Origin: Thamnaconus septentrionalis
Lineage: Eukaryota > Chordata > Actinopteri > Tetraodontiformes > Monacanthidae
DNA: 64,000 nt
NCBI GenBank assembly: GCA_009823395.1
Contig: CM020502.1
Location: 14,006,001 to 14,070,000, forward strand
Reading direction: 5' to 3'
Shown: in pieces, positions 37,400 to 50,833 of the stretch
Layout of the letters: each line of letters opens with the position of its first letter
Position numbering within the stretch: the stretch's first letter is position 1
Made by a program: the position numbers and the translations under genes
Notes under the pieces: generated by a model
Told to the model about the DNA's origin: nothing
The model's database searches: none
What the model saw: only the letters and a program-made list of their open reading frames with translations

Positions 37400-39382
37400 A
37401 AAGTCTGGAAAAAAAGACAGAAAAAAAACAATATTTTCTTTTTCTTTTTCCGTTTTTTTTACTAATACTACATAGAGTAACTAACCAAAACCGACACATT
37501 TTAACTTTTTTTGAGGGGAAAACATAATACACAGGGAGCAGCATTGTTTCAACCAACTATTTCATTGTTTGCAAGTCAACATTTTGCAGTTACAGCGTCC
37601 ACGAAAAAAACTCACCAGGTACCGTTTACAGTACGTACTACAACACCACAATTTATACACACACACCAGCAGCAGTTACTTGTGATAGGTTGGACAGCTG
37701 GTTGCCTTTTGTCCACTCATGGCATTGAGAAATTCAGATTTGACTCTAGACTCAAAACACAGGGTTAGTTGGAGGCAGTTTGTCATTTGGACCAGAGAGC
37801 AGCTTGTGATGTTCAGTAAACCAGTTCAAGATTACAGTATTTTGAATTTGTGATATTTTGCTTAAAGCAGCCATCAAAAGTGGTATTGTGGTGTGATCTT
37901 CAGAGATCAACCCTGACAGCAGTAATACACAGGTAGACTGTTGTATTTAAACAGCGATGAGATAACAGTAAGGGGCCTGAAGTGTGCCAAAAATAATTGT
38001 CCTACACCTTTACACTCCAAGCAGCACCAATGTGCTGTTGATACAAGGCACAATAGGTCCAATTTAGGGTGCAGATGCAGAATGCAGCCACTAGGCCATC
38101 TGCGTGCTATGCCCAGGCACGTATCACACCTTCATTTGACAAGAGTGCTCTGCTGGCACAGTTCACTTCCTGTGCCTGGCACAGCAGTGGGTGCACTTAG
38201 GTGAGGGAAGCATCAGCACAAGGACGGTCGCACTCGTGGCTTCAAACCGCCGTATCACTCAATAGGAAACCAAGACGTGCAAGTCCAGATTATTATTCAT
38301 AAGATGAATCCACATTGTCAGTGGTGTTGTCCATTGTGCCACTGCAACCGCACCTCAACTCAAGTCTAAAACCCTTCGCATCTCCTTATTTCAACATAAT
38401 GATGTGCAAAGGCAACCGTTGAGTGGAAATACGGTGCAGGCAAGGCTTGATGTCATCAATTTTTGCTGACACGGCACAATGAACAACACTATTAACAACA
38501 TGGATTTTTTTTAAAAGTCAATTGCTGCTTTTTTTCATAATCAGCTGTTGACGCTGTTAACTAGTTATGAATGAATGAATACATTTACTGCGCAGGTCAG
38601 TGGTTTGCAGTGATGGTCACATGCACATATTATGTCCATGTTGCACTTGTTCTGTCCTCACCGTTGGAAGTATCTCCAGCATAAGTTTGGAACAGAGCGC
38701 TCACACTAGTCAACTGGAATGTACTCAGATGTGAAATGTGCCTGAGCATGGAACACACTGCATTGTGTGACTGCTGCTTTCGTTTCTGGTTCTTAATTGA
38801 CAGAAACAGCAACACACCTGGTACGGTCCTCTGTTACCATAGACCAGCAGGGGGCAAACTCTTTGACTTGTGGGCCACAGTGGGTGGTAAAATGTGGCAG
38901 AGGAGCCTGAGCAGCAGTGTTCCAGTGTTTTCAGAGCCACTTCAATAAAGAGCTAAACACTGTGGGGCTTCATAGACACTGATTTGGTTGCAACTTTGCT
39001 TTGCTTCATTTTACATTGACCTTAAAGCAACATGTTTTCTACATATCCCATGATAGATTGTTTCCTCCTATGAGGTGGCTCACCAAAACACTCCATCCAT
39101 CTGCTGCTGCTCCGCTACCCCCTCACTGTGGCCCCACCAGTCAAACAGTCTGCCCCACCTCTGGTCTCGCCACATAAATCTATGAATGACTAAACTGGGT
39201 GCAGATAATATAATATGCTTTAATGTATTGTTGTACCTTTGCCTGATACAGTGGCTATTAAGTGTGGATGTGTGCGTATACGGGTGGGGGAGGGGCACAA
39301 GAAAAACATGCTTCATCGGACTACACGGCCTAATCTAGCTTTAAGTTGCAATACAGCTGCTGAAACCTTGAGCCCTGGAAAC
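37400..39382. other. Region between tac1 and asns
   Basis: No gene recognised. tac1 (+) and asns (-) converge here, so this stretch must hold the asns 3'UTR at its right side. An ATTAAA on the minus strand lies near 39218-39224 as a weak candidate end signal. Confidence 0.4.
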
Positions 39383-42300
39383 TTATTCAGTCTTGTCAGA
39401 TTGGTAGATAGACAAGGTCCGGGCTGATGGGTCAGTGGCGTTGATCCAGCGGGGCATCCAGAAGTGAGGAAGCCACTTGGCCTTGTCTGGGTAGTGCTTC
39501 TCAAAGGCCTGTCTGTAATAGTAGGCCTCCTTGGTGGCTGGAGTGTTGTGAGGGAATGTCTTGGCAGCATTCTCCATCTGCTCATCATTAACCTGCAAAA
39601 AAAAAAAAAAAAGTATTTTCTATTTGCATTCTCACTGTCAAAATGTCTTGATATTTTATTCAACTTTGATCTCAGAGATTTCAAGTCAGAAATATAAGAC
39701 ATCCAGCTTGCCAAAGGTGATCATGGACACCCTCCTCAAATTGTGGTGCTGTTCCAAAAGGTAAATATTTACATTGGAGGATGAATGGTACCACTAATAG
39801 ACTTAAAACAACAACAACAACACACAGACAGAGGCTTAATCGCACCAGGTTGGCCAATATATGATACGTGATATGTGACTTATACAGGCTTCAAGGTGAT
39901 GAGATCACTTGTGACTGGGAGGGCAGTCAATTGATCAAGGGAACCGTGGTAATCAAATCTCTGGGCATCCTGGAAGTGCACACCGCACAGCAGAGGTCGC
40001 ATGATGTCATTCAATTCAAGCACACACAACACAAAACACACTGAACAACACATTGAGCTGCTGAAAAATTCGGAGGCTGAGGTCAAGAATAAAGATGAAG
40101 TGCACGTGACGCAAAGCCCACAGAGCTGTTCCAGGCAGACCGTGACAGATCCTGATCAGCTGATCAGCTGATCAGCCACGTCACACTATCTTCTGCTTCT
40201 CCACTCATCTGTGAGCTCAATGCTGCTCTGCTGTCGCCGTCGCTGATTTGCGCACGTCATTCTGCAGCCTCGCTGCGTGCGACCTCTAAATTCTGTAATC
40301 CCACCGCCTCCCCGGCACCCACCTGTCGGCTCTGTTTCTGCCATCTCCTGCAGGGGTCTGCTGTTCAGTCCCTTCAGTGTTCATCAGGGAACAAGTAAAT
40401 CAAGACAGAGCCTGACACGAAACTTGCTTAATCTATTCCCTGCTTCAGCAATTAAATAATTCTTAATGAAGATATTTCATTAAATTCAAATTTGCCTGAA
40501 GTAAAGAGAAAAAAACTAAAATATAAAAAACAAGGTATTTTGGTATCAACCTCTGACTGAATTGGTCATCTGCTCAAGTCGTGGCTTAAAGGTACAGTGT
40601 GTAATATCTGAAGAAGAAACAGCGTCATCGAGTGGTTACATTTTAGATTGCAGCGTCTTTCACCCTCCCTCCCCCTCCTGAGCTTGCCAGCGAAGTGTTG
40701 CAGTTGAGGAACTGTGTTTCCCCTAGAAAGGTTGATTTGTGATATCATCACATTGAAGCGCTATATAAGCACAGCCCACAGCTGTCATACATGCACGGTA
40801 CATGCGCTGATCAAGGCCTGCTGAGGTTGAAACATTGTGTCTGACCAAAATAGAACTTGGAGAGCAGATTTTTTTTTTTCCAAGAAATTCAACTGATTGT
40901 ATGGAGGAAAGAGGTTTGAGTGAAGCAAGTGTAGAAAAAGTCGAGTCTCTTCTTCACACTGCTGGGTTCCAGATCAGATCACAGAAACGACAGACATGAA
41001 AAACACAAACCATTGAGTCGAGCTGCTCCTGCAGATGGTTATACCAGGACTTCTTCACAGACATGACGCCGTCACTAAACGCCTCTTTGCGCCTCCAAAG
41101 AATCTCCTCAGGGATCAAGTTCAGGCCTTTGAAGGAGTTTCTCAAAAGGTACTTCTCCACTCCGTGCTTTAACAGGATATAGAAAATATTTTAGTGTAAA
41201 CACTGGAAGACTGTGCTGGGTTCTTTGTCTGACGAAACAAACAACAGTTTGTTTCAGTTGCACTGAGAAGAAGAGGTGAAGCCATGAGCCGACCTGAGGA
41301 ACCCTGATCTCCTCAGGGAGGGAGAGATAGTATGCTGTAAACCTGTGGTCCAGAAAAGGTACCCTGAGCTCCAGCCTGTCAATTTAAAAAGCATATCAGA
41401 GGGCTTTTCAGTGCAAGCTGAAAAATATGCATTTTAATTGCATTGCATTTTAGATTGTTGCTGCTGCAATTACTATCAACGATATTTAACTCAATTTTAC
41501 TATGACAGTAAAGCATCTCTACTCTTATTAGGTGAGTTAATTGACATAATAAGAAGTAGATATGAACCATGTGTGCGATCATGATTCAGAGTAACAAAAA
41601 TAAAATAAAAAATCTACCGGACGATTTTAGAAAGTATTCCATTGTACACTAGAGGGCAGTCAGGTCAATGCTAAATGAATGCGTTTCAGCATCTGCACTT
41701 GAATTCAAAGTGAATGTGATGACGTGTTCTACCCATGTGCAGCAGTGGAGCGATCGCCACGGAGGACATCAAACAGGTAAAGTTCATTCAGCAGTCGAAC
41801 GCTGTCTTCTGCAGCTGCTTTGGGACAGGGGGCCTGATCAAGGATGAAGACTGTGTTAGCAGCTAACAGCTCACACTTACAATGTTAAACACCACATTAA
41901 AGCTGTGGTTTATTCATTCATTCATTCATTCATCTTCTATACCCGCTTATTCCAATTCAGGGTCACGGGGGTCTGCTGGAGCCTATCCCAGCTGTCTTAG
42001 GGCAAAGGCAGGGTGACACCCTGGACAAGTCGCCAGTTCATCGCAGGGCCACAGCTGTGGTTTAGAATTCTGGAAATAAGACTTCATTCCCAAGTTGGCG
42101 AGCGTGCTGTTTATCAGTGGAGACTGTTTCAACAACCAGTCCTTCTGGTTTAGTAGGGTCTCGGTTTACTGCTCACCTGCCAATAAAAACAGTCTTACCC
42201 ACTCCACGGTGCACCCAGAGCAAATACAGTACATTAGAACACCAGACTACTGACTTAAAGGACTGTGTTGTTAAAATATTGTGAGAAATAAAATTTCCCT

Positions 42301-45300
42301 TGCATCGCAATGATCGCAGTGCATGTTGAGGGACTAGTTTCTCAGCAGTTTCCCATCAGAATTTTACTTTGCTGTCGTTAGTAGTTTAATCAAGCTGCCT
42401 CAACAAGTAAACAAAGAGGAGCGTTAAAGTGGAAACACATGGTAGTTGCGACAGCGTCAGCTAGATAAGAGCTCGGGAGTCCACCACTGCTGGAGCCTAT
42501 TACCAACTCAAGTCTAACTTGACTGCTGCTGAAAGACTATTACCTCAAAATGCAATGCGATGCAAGTGCAGTTTTATTCATCAACACAGAAATTTACACA
42601 GATGGTCTGGCATTATAATCAGAGCTGCCAACTTTTACAAAAATGTTGGAGTGAGATTTATAGCAGTGGTGGCAGGTGACAGGGGTGGGGGAGGAGGGGG
42701 GGTTAATAGTGTACTGTACAGAAGCTCCAGATGGCAGTATACCTATGTTCACCGCTTTCGACGGTACCGTATGGCACCGTCCAAAGCGTGAGAAATCGGA
42801 GGTGTGGCGTGATAGCGTGAGGAACAAGTCAAATGCCTGAGTCTCACGCCCAATGTGTGAGAGTTGGCAGCTCTGTAAATTGTTTTGCCTCGGGTGGGTA
42901 AGACTGTTTTCGTTGGCAGGCTAGCAGAAACCGTGGACATACATCAGTCTACTGTATCACCAGCAAACTCTGCTAATCTAGAAGAACTGAGAGAAGCATG
43001 TCGAAACAGGCTCCATTGATGACTAGCACACTTGCTAACTTGGTCATGTGTTCAAAAGTCTGAACAAGCTCTTTAAATCCATCGGTGGAATAAACAACAA
43101 AGACCTAAACATCAAAACATCAAGACTCTGAAAACTGACTACTAAAGAGAAAGACTGTTGGTCTTTGTCATTGCAATGAACTGCAACAGTGAGAAGTGAA
43201 TTAAATGACTTGAACAAACCCACTTCTTTTCAATCAAACTATTATGGACTATCATCATCAGGCTCAATTATTAAGTTCAATTCAGTTTTCTTTTCATACC
43301 TCAACCTACTTAATAAGTAACTTGGTAATTCTGTTTTCATATTTAAAAAGTTTGCCGTAGCGCAGTAAAGTGCTGCTACAGTTGCACACTAACCCATGAC
43401 TCTGTGACTAATTTATTATTGTATTAGAATTCCCCTTTTAAAGACTTACCTCATGGAAGTAGATATATCCCTGAGCAAGTTCATCAGAACCCTCTCCAGA
43501 GAAGATAACCACACTGTCAGAGTTTTCTCGGATGTACTTTGAAACCAGGTACATCACTGCAATAAAGGAAACACATAGAATGTGACAAATAAATTCTAAG
43601 AAGAGTCACTCCATTTATAAACTCTGATTTTTGGTCAAAATAGGAGATGAAACGCATTAGAGGTGCATTGAGATCCAAGTAAATCATTTAACGATTGATA
43701 TAAAGTCAGTGGCAGAGTTGTGTAATTCTTTTAAAAACTTTTTCGTCAGACCTCCAGAGGCCACTGATGGAATTGCTGAAGAACACAATGAGCAAATTGA
43801 AGACACACAAACTTCTGTCCCGGACGATGGACAGAAGTCGCCCCTAAGTCTGAGAGGTAGACCAGTGACACCATCAGACAGATATGGTGATTATGTGATA
43901 TAGCATATGTTTAAACCCACCTACCACTACACCCACAATTTATTCTACAAAGATTCCACAATGATTCAAATGAGGCAATCAGGAGGAAAAGGAATGTCGT
44001 GAAGCAGCATACTCAGACACATTTGTCTCGCCTCACTGAGCTCAACACTGAGTGAGCACATCACTTGCTGTGTGATGATTAACGTTGAAATATTCTATAA
44101 AAATCCAGATAACCCCCAAGTATATAACTCTCATGGGGGTTTGGTAGGTTCTTTTTCTTCCACCATAGTCCCAATTCCCTATTCTCCCCTTTCAAACCAG
44201 GCATTTAAGGTATGACTGTTTTTGCTGCAAACCCACCATAAGCTCCATTCTCAGATTATTTTAGCGTGACATAACCATGGAGATGAAATAAATTGCTCAG
44301 AGTTTTCTGCCATAAAAACAAAAAAACAGAAGGGCACTAATACCTGACATCATTTGTGCATAGATCATATTGCAGTAACATCCACATTTTGATGAGGCTG
44401 GGTTTTATCTTCTGCACATTCATTTCTACATGCCTAAATACACTGAAGTTTGTTTATTAATATGGACAGAATAAACACGTTTTTGGAAGTAATACTGTGA
44501 TATTTTTTTCCAAAATTATGCAGCAAATGTATTTTAATTGTTTGTTTCTTTTTTAACCAGTAGTCTTCTCCCATGGTTTCACCCAAATTTTTCTTAGGCC
44601 TGATTTTTTGCCTCTGCAACCGCCTGGGCTACAGCACGCTTGGCCTGCCTATACCCATTGGCTGCCAGCTAGGTTGGCTAGGTAGGACTGCATCTTTAGC
44701 TTGACTTTAGAGTTGACTTTTGCTTGTTGGTTTACAAAAGTAATGCATACAACTGACTGAGATCAGTTAATTTCTCCAGCAACAAGGAAAGATTTGGAAA
44801 AGGTCATCCATGCATTCATCACTTCCAGACTTGACTACTACAATGCAATTTATTCCAGTATAAGCAAGAAAAACATCTGGAGATCTCAGGCAGGCAAAGG
44901 TAATGTCAGTGAAATTAAAACTCACTGTTACCGTCTGGTTTTTATTAACCAGTGGTTTTATTGTAACTATGCTATTTTTTTGCCTGTTTCATTGTTTTAG
45001 GTATTTTATGTCTTATTTGTTTTTATTGGAAAGAACTTTGTCACTTTGGTTTGGAATGGTGTGAAATAAATAATGTTAAAATGTATAGCTATTATAACAA
45101 TAGGGATAAGAACAATAAAAGAAACCCATACAATAAACAACACAGACAATCGATCACAAGACATACCATGGACCACCATATAAGACCATGCAACCCACCC
45201 AATACAGACATTTAATGGGCCAAGAGTTGGGGGAACCATATGAGACCAGATAATCATGTGATGTGATGATGAGCTAAAGTGCAGGATGAAAAGTGCCATG

Positions 45301-45538
45301 TTGCCATATTGCACATTGATACATGTGAACTTTTCTATAATGATTAGATAAGTTCTCTTTCACTGTTTTTCAATGCTAGTGATTATTTAATTCATAACTT
45401 ACCAACAGAGGCACGTACAGTCGTGATATCATATGTCTCCAGGTGATATATGACATCTTCTACAGCTTGGATGCCTTCTTCAACAGTGAAGTTCACCTCA
45501 TGGTGTTCACTGCCAATATGAGCGGCAACCTGACGTAA

Positions 45539-45569
<31 letters not shown>

Positions 45570-48500
45570 CAGGGGCGTAATTATTTGATCCCCTATCAAC
45601 TAGCAATAATTCTGACCCAATAAAAAAAAAAAAAAAAAAAGACCACTGTTGGAATGATAATTCAAATTCGTCAAAAGCAGATGAGCGCCCCCTAGAGTTC
45701 AGATCTGCTCTAGGTTTCTCCCTACCGTTGAGTTTTTTCTTGCCAATTTGGGAGAGGAGGAAGATGCCATTGTCCTGGTCGATGGTGTTAGTGGCCCACC
45801 TCCTCATTACTATTACTTCTTTGAGCTTATGTCTGTATTTATCGCTTTCCGTGTCCCACTAACATCATCAACTGGGACGAGGAAGCATTCCTCCTGTTGC
45901 ATATCTAGGACTCTCTTCTCCTGTTCCAAAAGAACAAATTTTTATAGTTCTCACAAGACAGAATTAAAGTTTTAACTATAGACAGCCCAACTGTCATTAA
46001 ACGTGGTTGGCATTATGTTTGAATGGTTTCAGTGGTCTAGTGGTAGAATGTCTGCCCTCAGACTGGTAGGTTGTGGGTTCGATCCCCAGCCGGATCAGAC
46101 CAAAGACTGTAAAAATGGTTGCCAATGCCTCTCTGCTTGGCACTCAGTATTCAGGGTTAGAATTGGGGGGTTAGATCACCCCATGATTCCCAGGCTCTGC
46201 ACCACTGCTGCCCACCGCTCCCTCAGGGGATGATGGGTCAAATGTGGAGGACAAATTTTGCATCATTCAGGATGTGACAATCACTGGGACTTTAACTTTT
46301 TAACTTAAAATGAGTGCAAACATAGTCCCATCCGAGAGTGCTAGATTCCATTCCAGCTTTCTTCGAGTGAATGCTGGGTACAACCTGAACAACTTGCCAG
46401 TTTATGCAGTTTCTGCTGGTCTACATAGAAAAACAAAGTCATTTGCTCTGCTTTGCATTCAGGACAATTTAGAGGTCTAAATTTGCCTCATGTACATGGC
46501 TTTGGACTCTGGTGGGAAGCTGGAGCACCTGGAGAGAACCCTTGCTGGCATAAGAAGAACACGTAAACTGATGATCCCAATGATGATCACACTCCCAATG
46601 TCTAGAGCTAACAGTGCTAACCACTGCCAACCATATAACCACAGGCCCCATAATGAGATGCCGAATTCATGTTTTTAAGTGAATCAACTTACAGACGATG
46701 TAACTTCTGGCTGCTCAGAAGAACTGCAGTATTAAAACTTCCAAGATGTTAAGACTGTCAGTTTCCCTGTAAAGGACTGTGTTGTGTTCTGTGTGAATTT
46801 CCTGTTTTATTTTAACTCTAGTTTTCTTGTTCATATTCTGAGTTTCACCTCCTGTCTTTGATTATTCCCAGTTGTTTGTAGTTACCTGTGTTCACCCTAA
46901 TGTGTTTTACCTGTGTATCGTCCCATAGTGTATTTAAACCCAGCCCCAGTGTGCATTCCTGACTAGATTGTCTTTGTTACCCCCGTGTGCAAGTCTCCAG
47001 TGATCTGACCAGTGTCCTGTGCCTCATCCAACTGCAACCTGCCAGATCCCTGTCTGCTCTGTTCTCTCAGCTTTGAATGACTGCCCATGTTCGACGCTGA
47101 CTGGAACTGAATTAATGAGACTGTCTATTGAACAGAAACCTCCTGCCTCGACTCTCTCCCATCTGCTCTTGGGTCCAAAGGCCTGGTTGGTTTACATTAC
47201 CAAATGAATTTTCTTTTTTTTCTTATTTTTAATTTAGCTTGTACTTCTGAAACATTTTCTGAGAGATTTCTGTGAGAGTAACTCACCTTGCGAGCAGCAA
47301 TGGCATCAGGGCTATCGTGGGACCCAATTGAAAATGTCTGAACAGGATAAGGCAGCTTCTCTTCCTTGGCAAGCTTCACCAGTGTAGCAGCAACCAGACT
47401 GGAGTCCAGACCACCTGGAACCCAACATAAATCCCCATGCATTTCATAAACTAATTTAGAACCATCAGTGTTGATTTCATGCATGTGAAATAATATTTAC
47501 AATGCAATATGTTCTAATAACATTTTTGAGGGGTTCTGAAAACTTATTCAGATTTCTTTGGCTATCTCAAAGTACCTACATCTGCAATAGATGTGAGGGT
47601 GAACCCAACTAAAGCACAGACTTGAGACCAGAGCAAGAACAAAACAGTTTATTTACAATACAGCAAAGGGGGTGAGCAAGCAGACAGGTTGAAACAGGCA
47701 GTTAAAAAAGGAGCAGTCCAGGATATCAGCAGGAGAGTTGTGTGTCATACTAAGGAACAATCTTGCAAGGGAGTGAGTGTGGAGCTGGTAAATATATGAA
47801 AGTGCTGTTAGCAAGAAGATGGGCTGCACAAGATTGTTGGTACCTTTCCGTGAAAGAAAGAAATACCCACAATGGTGACTGAAATAACTTGAAACTGGCA
47901 AATAAAGTAAGAAATAAAAAACACTGAAAATTCAGTTATTCGATTTAGGTTTTGTGTGTTTTTGGGTCATTATCCTGTTGGAGAACCCAAGACCTGCAAC
48001 TGAGACCAGGCTCTCTGACACTGGGCAGCATATTTCACTCCAGAATACCTTGATAGTCTTGAGATTTCATTGTGCCCTGCACAGATTCAATACACCTTGT
48101 GCCAGATGCAACAAAGCATGTTCACAGTAGCTACACTGTTCTTTTCTTTGAATGATTATTTTGTGCGTCTGTGAACATAGAGCCCATGTGACTTGCTTAA
48201 AAGTTTTATGATTTTCTGTCAACACTGGTGTCCTCCTTGGTCATCTTCCATGAAGTCCACTTTAGCTCAAAGAGCAATGGATTGTGCAAGCTGATACAGA
48301 TGTATGTACAGTTGCTCTGTGATGACCATTCCTATTATCAGTCTCTTCTATCTGTCATCAATTTTCCTATTGCAGCCACATCCACGGAGGTTGGCTACAC
48401 TCCTTAGGACCCTAAACTTCTGAATAATATGTGCAACTGTAGTCAAAGGAACATCAAGCTGCTTGTAGACGGTCTTATACCCTTTACCTTCAACATGCTT

Positions 48501-50833
48501 GATCTCATCATCTCCTCAGACAACCCTCTCCTTAGCTTTCTGTGGTGTTCAGTGTGGTCCACACTACAGAATACCACTCAGCACAGTGACAACTTTTCCC
48601 CCTTTAATTTGGCAGACTGGCTGATTAGAAGTTTGAAAAGACCTGTGATCACATCTTAGTTTAACATGGCACTATGGTCAAATCATTTTCAATCTTTTCT
48701 TGGGGTACCATCATTTTTGTACAGGCCAGTTTCATTCTTTTTAATTATTCTGTTGAACCACAATTCAAAAGCAATTTCAGTGTTTTTTAATGGAAGGGTA
48801 CTAACAATTTTGCATGACATAACATGAGAAAGGGAAGCATTCGGGGAAAGTGACAAAAGCAAAGTGTGATAAAGTGGCTCAGGAAACTATCATTGAGCAT
48901 GTTAACATGCATGCAAAAATCTAAGTAGTCAGATAACTGCAACAACAATCACACCTGACGCATTTACATGCACTTGATAAATGTGATCATTGAAAAACCC
49001 TGGTTTACATGTTTCAGTGCGTTAGAATTCATTCAGGTACAATCGTACACAGCAACTTTGACTCAAAATATATTTCTTTTTTAATTTTGTCTACTCATTC
49101 ATTTACAAGACAGTGTGTAAATTACATAAATTATTGAAATGAGAAGAAATTAGAAGATTGTTGCATCGAATTTGTGTGAATTTCCATCTGTGTTCCCTTG
49201 TTGAGTGTTACCTGTCCCTAAATTGGAGCTAAAGGACCTGCAATAATTTCAATTTAGCATGAAATTAATCTCCTCTTTATGAAAGCAGTGGCTTTTCAGC
49301 AACTTTCTAGTGCTGCAAGCCATGTTTATAGCATTTTGTCTACACTCATTACAAATATGTTGATGTATTTTTTGAAAACATGCAGAGATGAAAAAACCCA
49401 CAACAAATCAGATTACCAGGTACTCTAGGTGTGATATTTGTTTTGATGTGATTTTGATTGCAGTGTCACAGCAATACTGTTGACTAGTTCTAAGTCAACT
49501 GCAAATATGGGCCACAGAATGAGCACACTTGTGCCAATATGAAGAGACTGTTACTTTACCTGACAGAAGACAGCCAATTCTCCTTTGAGCCATAAGACGT
49601 TTTCTTACAGCATTCTCAAACAGGCTTCTGATGTTGCTTTTCACTGTTTCCTCATCAAAATCTGTTTAGACAACCATCACAAATGAAATAGATAATGCTT
49701 ACTGAATTTTTTTTATTATTATTAATAAACATGATTAAAGGCTAACTGTCAAACCTGTAGGCAGCTTTGCCACTGTGTCATAGATAGCATGAGCTGGTTC
49801 CTTGGTGCAAGAATGGAACTGCTCCATCTGAATGGACTGAACTTTGCCATTTTCTTGCAAATTATAGACCTCAACGTGACCAGGGAGAAACGGTACGAGG
49901 CTCGCAGGACTGTCCATTGCATTAGAAACTTCAATCAGGCCTTTGATTGCAAAAACAACAGGATAAGCAATTAAAAAAAAACTGTGCAGGAAATATACTT
50001 ATTCAGAGAATCATAATCAAATTACCTTTGGCTTCTGAGCAGACTGCGAGAAATCCATCATCCGAGTTCAATTTAAACAAGGGTCGGACTCCATAAGTAT
50101 CCCTTCCCAGAAAGACTTTCCTGCTGGCAGTGTCCAGCAAAATAAAGGCAAAGACACCATCTAGCAGTGATGCCATTTTATGGATGCCAAAGGAGTCATA
50201 CAGATGAAGCAGAATCTCACCATCCACTTCTGTTGCATAATCATACCCAAACTGCTTCCTCAGCTAAGTGGAGAAATGAAAAAAAGGGCTTCATTGGAAC
50301 CAACACTTACAGTATAACACACTGTTACAAGAGGCATTAAAAGCCTGTAAAAATTATCTTTAAAAGTGCAAGGATTTCAAGTTTGAACTATTTTGTTCTC
50401 TTCAGATCAATTTATCACCTAACCCTTGAAATAAACCACAAATCAATATTTTGAAATTAAGGGGTGGATCGCCACCATTGGTCCACAAAGTTACATAGGT
50501 GGCTGGTATCTCAGTCACCTCTGGACTTTTTTAATTGAGCATGCTTTATCATTTTAGATTACTTGACATGGAGCAGATTTTTACCAGCTGATGGTTGTAG
50601 ATCTCGCCATTATAACATAGCCACAGATATGGAAACTTTCTGATCCGCAAGGGCTGCATGCCATACAGCTGGTCCACAATGGCCAAACGATGGAATCCAA
50701 AACAGCAGTTAGTGAAGCCGTTGACATTCTCCATGCGAAAGGCATCAGGTCCTCTGTGAGAAATCTTCATGGCACTCCTGCACAGCCCTGAGAGGCATTC
50801 CTCACTACCAAACACAGCCCAGATGCCACACAT
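39383..50833 (-). CDS. asns: Asparagine synthetase, glutamine-hydrolysing
   Basis: Cytosolic enzyme making asparagine from aspartate, glutamine and ATP. Coding exons (- strand order): 50585-50833, 50026-50263, 49755-49940, 49560-49661, 47287-47414, 45403-45529, 43450-43556, 41733-41833, 41294-41375, 41011-41166, 39383-39592; 1686 nt, 561 aa, the same length as the human enzyme. The start is MCGIW, because Cys2 becomes the N-terminal nucleophile of the glutaminase domain (residues 1 to about 200: [31 protein letters not shown]). The synthetase domain has the ATP loop SGGLDSS (from residue 258, split by an intron), SGEGSDE (363-369), ELRVPFLDH and [12 protein letters not shown]. The C-terminus is [15 protein letters not shown]. 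An in-frame extension upstream of Met1 is intron, since an acceptor TTCAG lies just before CTCCAACATG. Confidence 0.97.
40152..40175. repeat. 24-bp perfect palindrome of TGATCAGC repeats
   Basis: Three overlapping TGATCA cores and two CAGCTG E-boxes form one perfect palindrome, within the last asns intron. Confidence 0.9.
40586..40720 (+). repeat. TTAA-flanked repeat, end fragment (copy 2)
   Basis: It starts TTAAAGGTACAGTGTGTAAT and contains CGAGTGGTTACATTTTAGAT, which matches the copy at 14555-14960 in reverse orientation. It lies in the last asns intron. Confidence 0.6.
41909..42052 (-). mobile_element. Truncated SINE, tail half, in asns intron
   Basis: Reverse complement of the 3' half of the SINE at 27292-27676: ATTC tail repeats, then CTTCTATACCCGCTTATTCC, CAGGGTCACGGGGGTCTGCT and GTCGCCAGTTCATCGCAGGG. 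The tRNA head is missing, as expected from 5' truncation. Confidence 0.85.
43557..45402 (-). other. asns intron with LINE tail
   Basis: Intron between the SGEGSDE exon and the preceding one. Its right part carries an L2-like LINE end (listed separately). The rest holds no recognisable coding sequence; the 64-codon frame at 43709-43903 is unsupported. Confidence 0.5.
44780..45085 (+). mobile_element. L2-like LINE 3' end
   Basis: Encodes [20 protein letters not shown], the conserved HAFVSSRLDYCNALL block near the end of L2-type ORF2. The 3' part has GGAAAGAACTTTGTCACTTT and GTGAAATAAATAATG, the usual L2 tail. It lies in an asns intron, opposite to the gene. Confidence 0.75.
45538..45571. repeat. 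(CA)n microsatellite beside an asns exon
   Basis: An imperfect CA array begins about 9 bases upstream, on the gene strand, of the acceptor of exon 45403-45529. Confidence 0.9.
46020..46300 (+). mobile_element. tRNA-derived SINE, near full length, in asns intron
   Basis: The head has TCAGTGGTCTAGTGGTAGAA (A box) and GGTTCGATCCCC (B box), close to a tRNA 5' part. The unrelated body contains CTTGGCACTCAGTATTCAGG and CCCAGGCTCTGCACCACTGC, and the 3' end is GGGACTTTAACTTTTTAACT. Related pieces are at 24375-24466 (reverse) and perhaps 62425-62540. Confidence 0.75.
46780..47200. repeat. Unclassified dispersed repeat-like segment in asns intron
   Basis: T-rich sequence with TTTCCTGTTTTATTTTAACT, TTACCTGTGTTCACCC and GTGTATTTAAACCCAGCCCC, a style seen in dispersed fish repeats with an internal promoter. 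The segment at 47590-47815 may be another repeat. Class not determined. Confidence 0.3.
47825..48814 (-). mobile_element. Decayed Tc1-like transposon in asns intron
   Basis: The ends are inverted repeats: TGCACAAGATTGTTGGTACC on the left and, reversed, TGCAAAATTGTTAGTACCC on the right, about 990 bp apart. The minus strand near 47959-47990 encodes [11 protein letters not shown], the conserved block around the second catalytic Asp of Tc1 transposases. The rest of the frame is broken by stops and indels. The element is inactive and lies in the intron that splits SGGLDSS. Confidence 0.85.
48815..49559 (-). other. asns intron remainder
   Basis: No feature recognised between the Tc1 relic and the next exon. 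Confidence 0.4.

Noticed and set aside
36952..37527. 191-codon open frame after tac1
   Set aside because: It lies beyond the tac1 polyA signal, spans the 27-bp hairpin in non-coding style, and has no similarity to a known protein.
46025..46095. tRNA gene
   Set aside because: tRNA-like head only, continuing into a SINE body; no complete cloverleaf.
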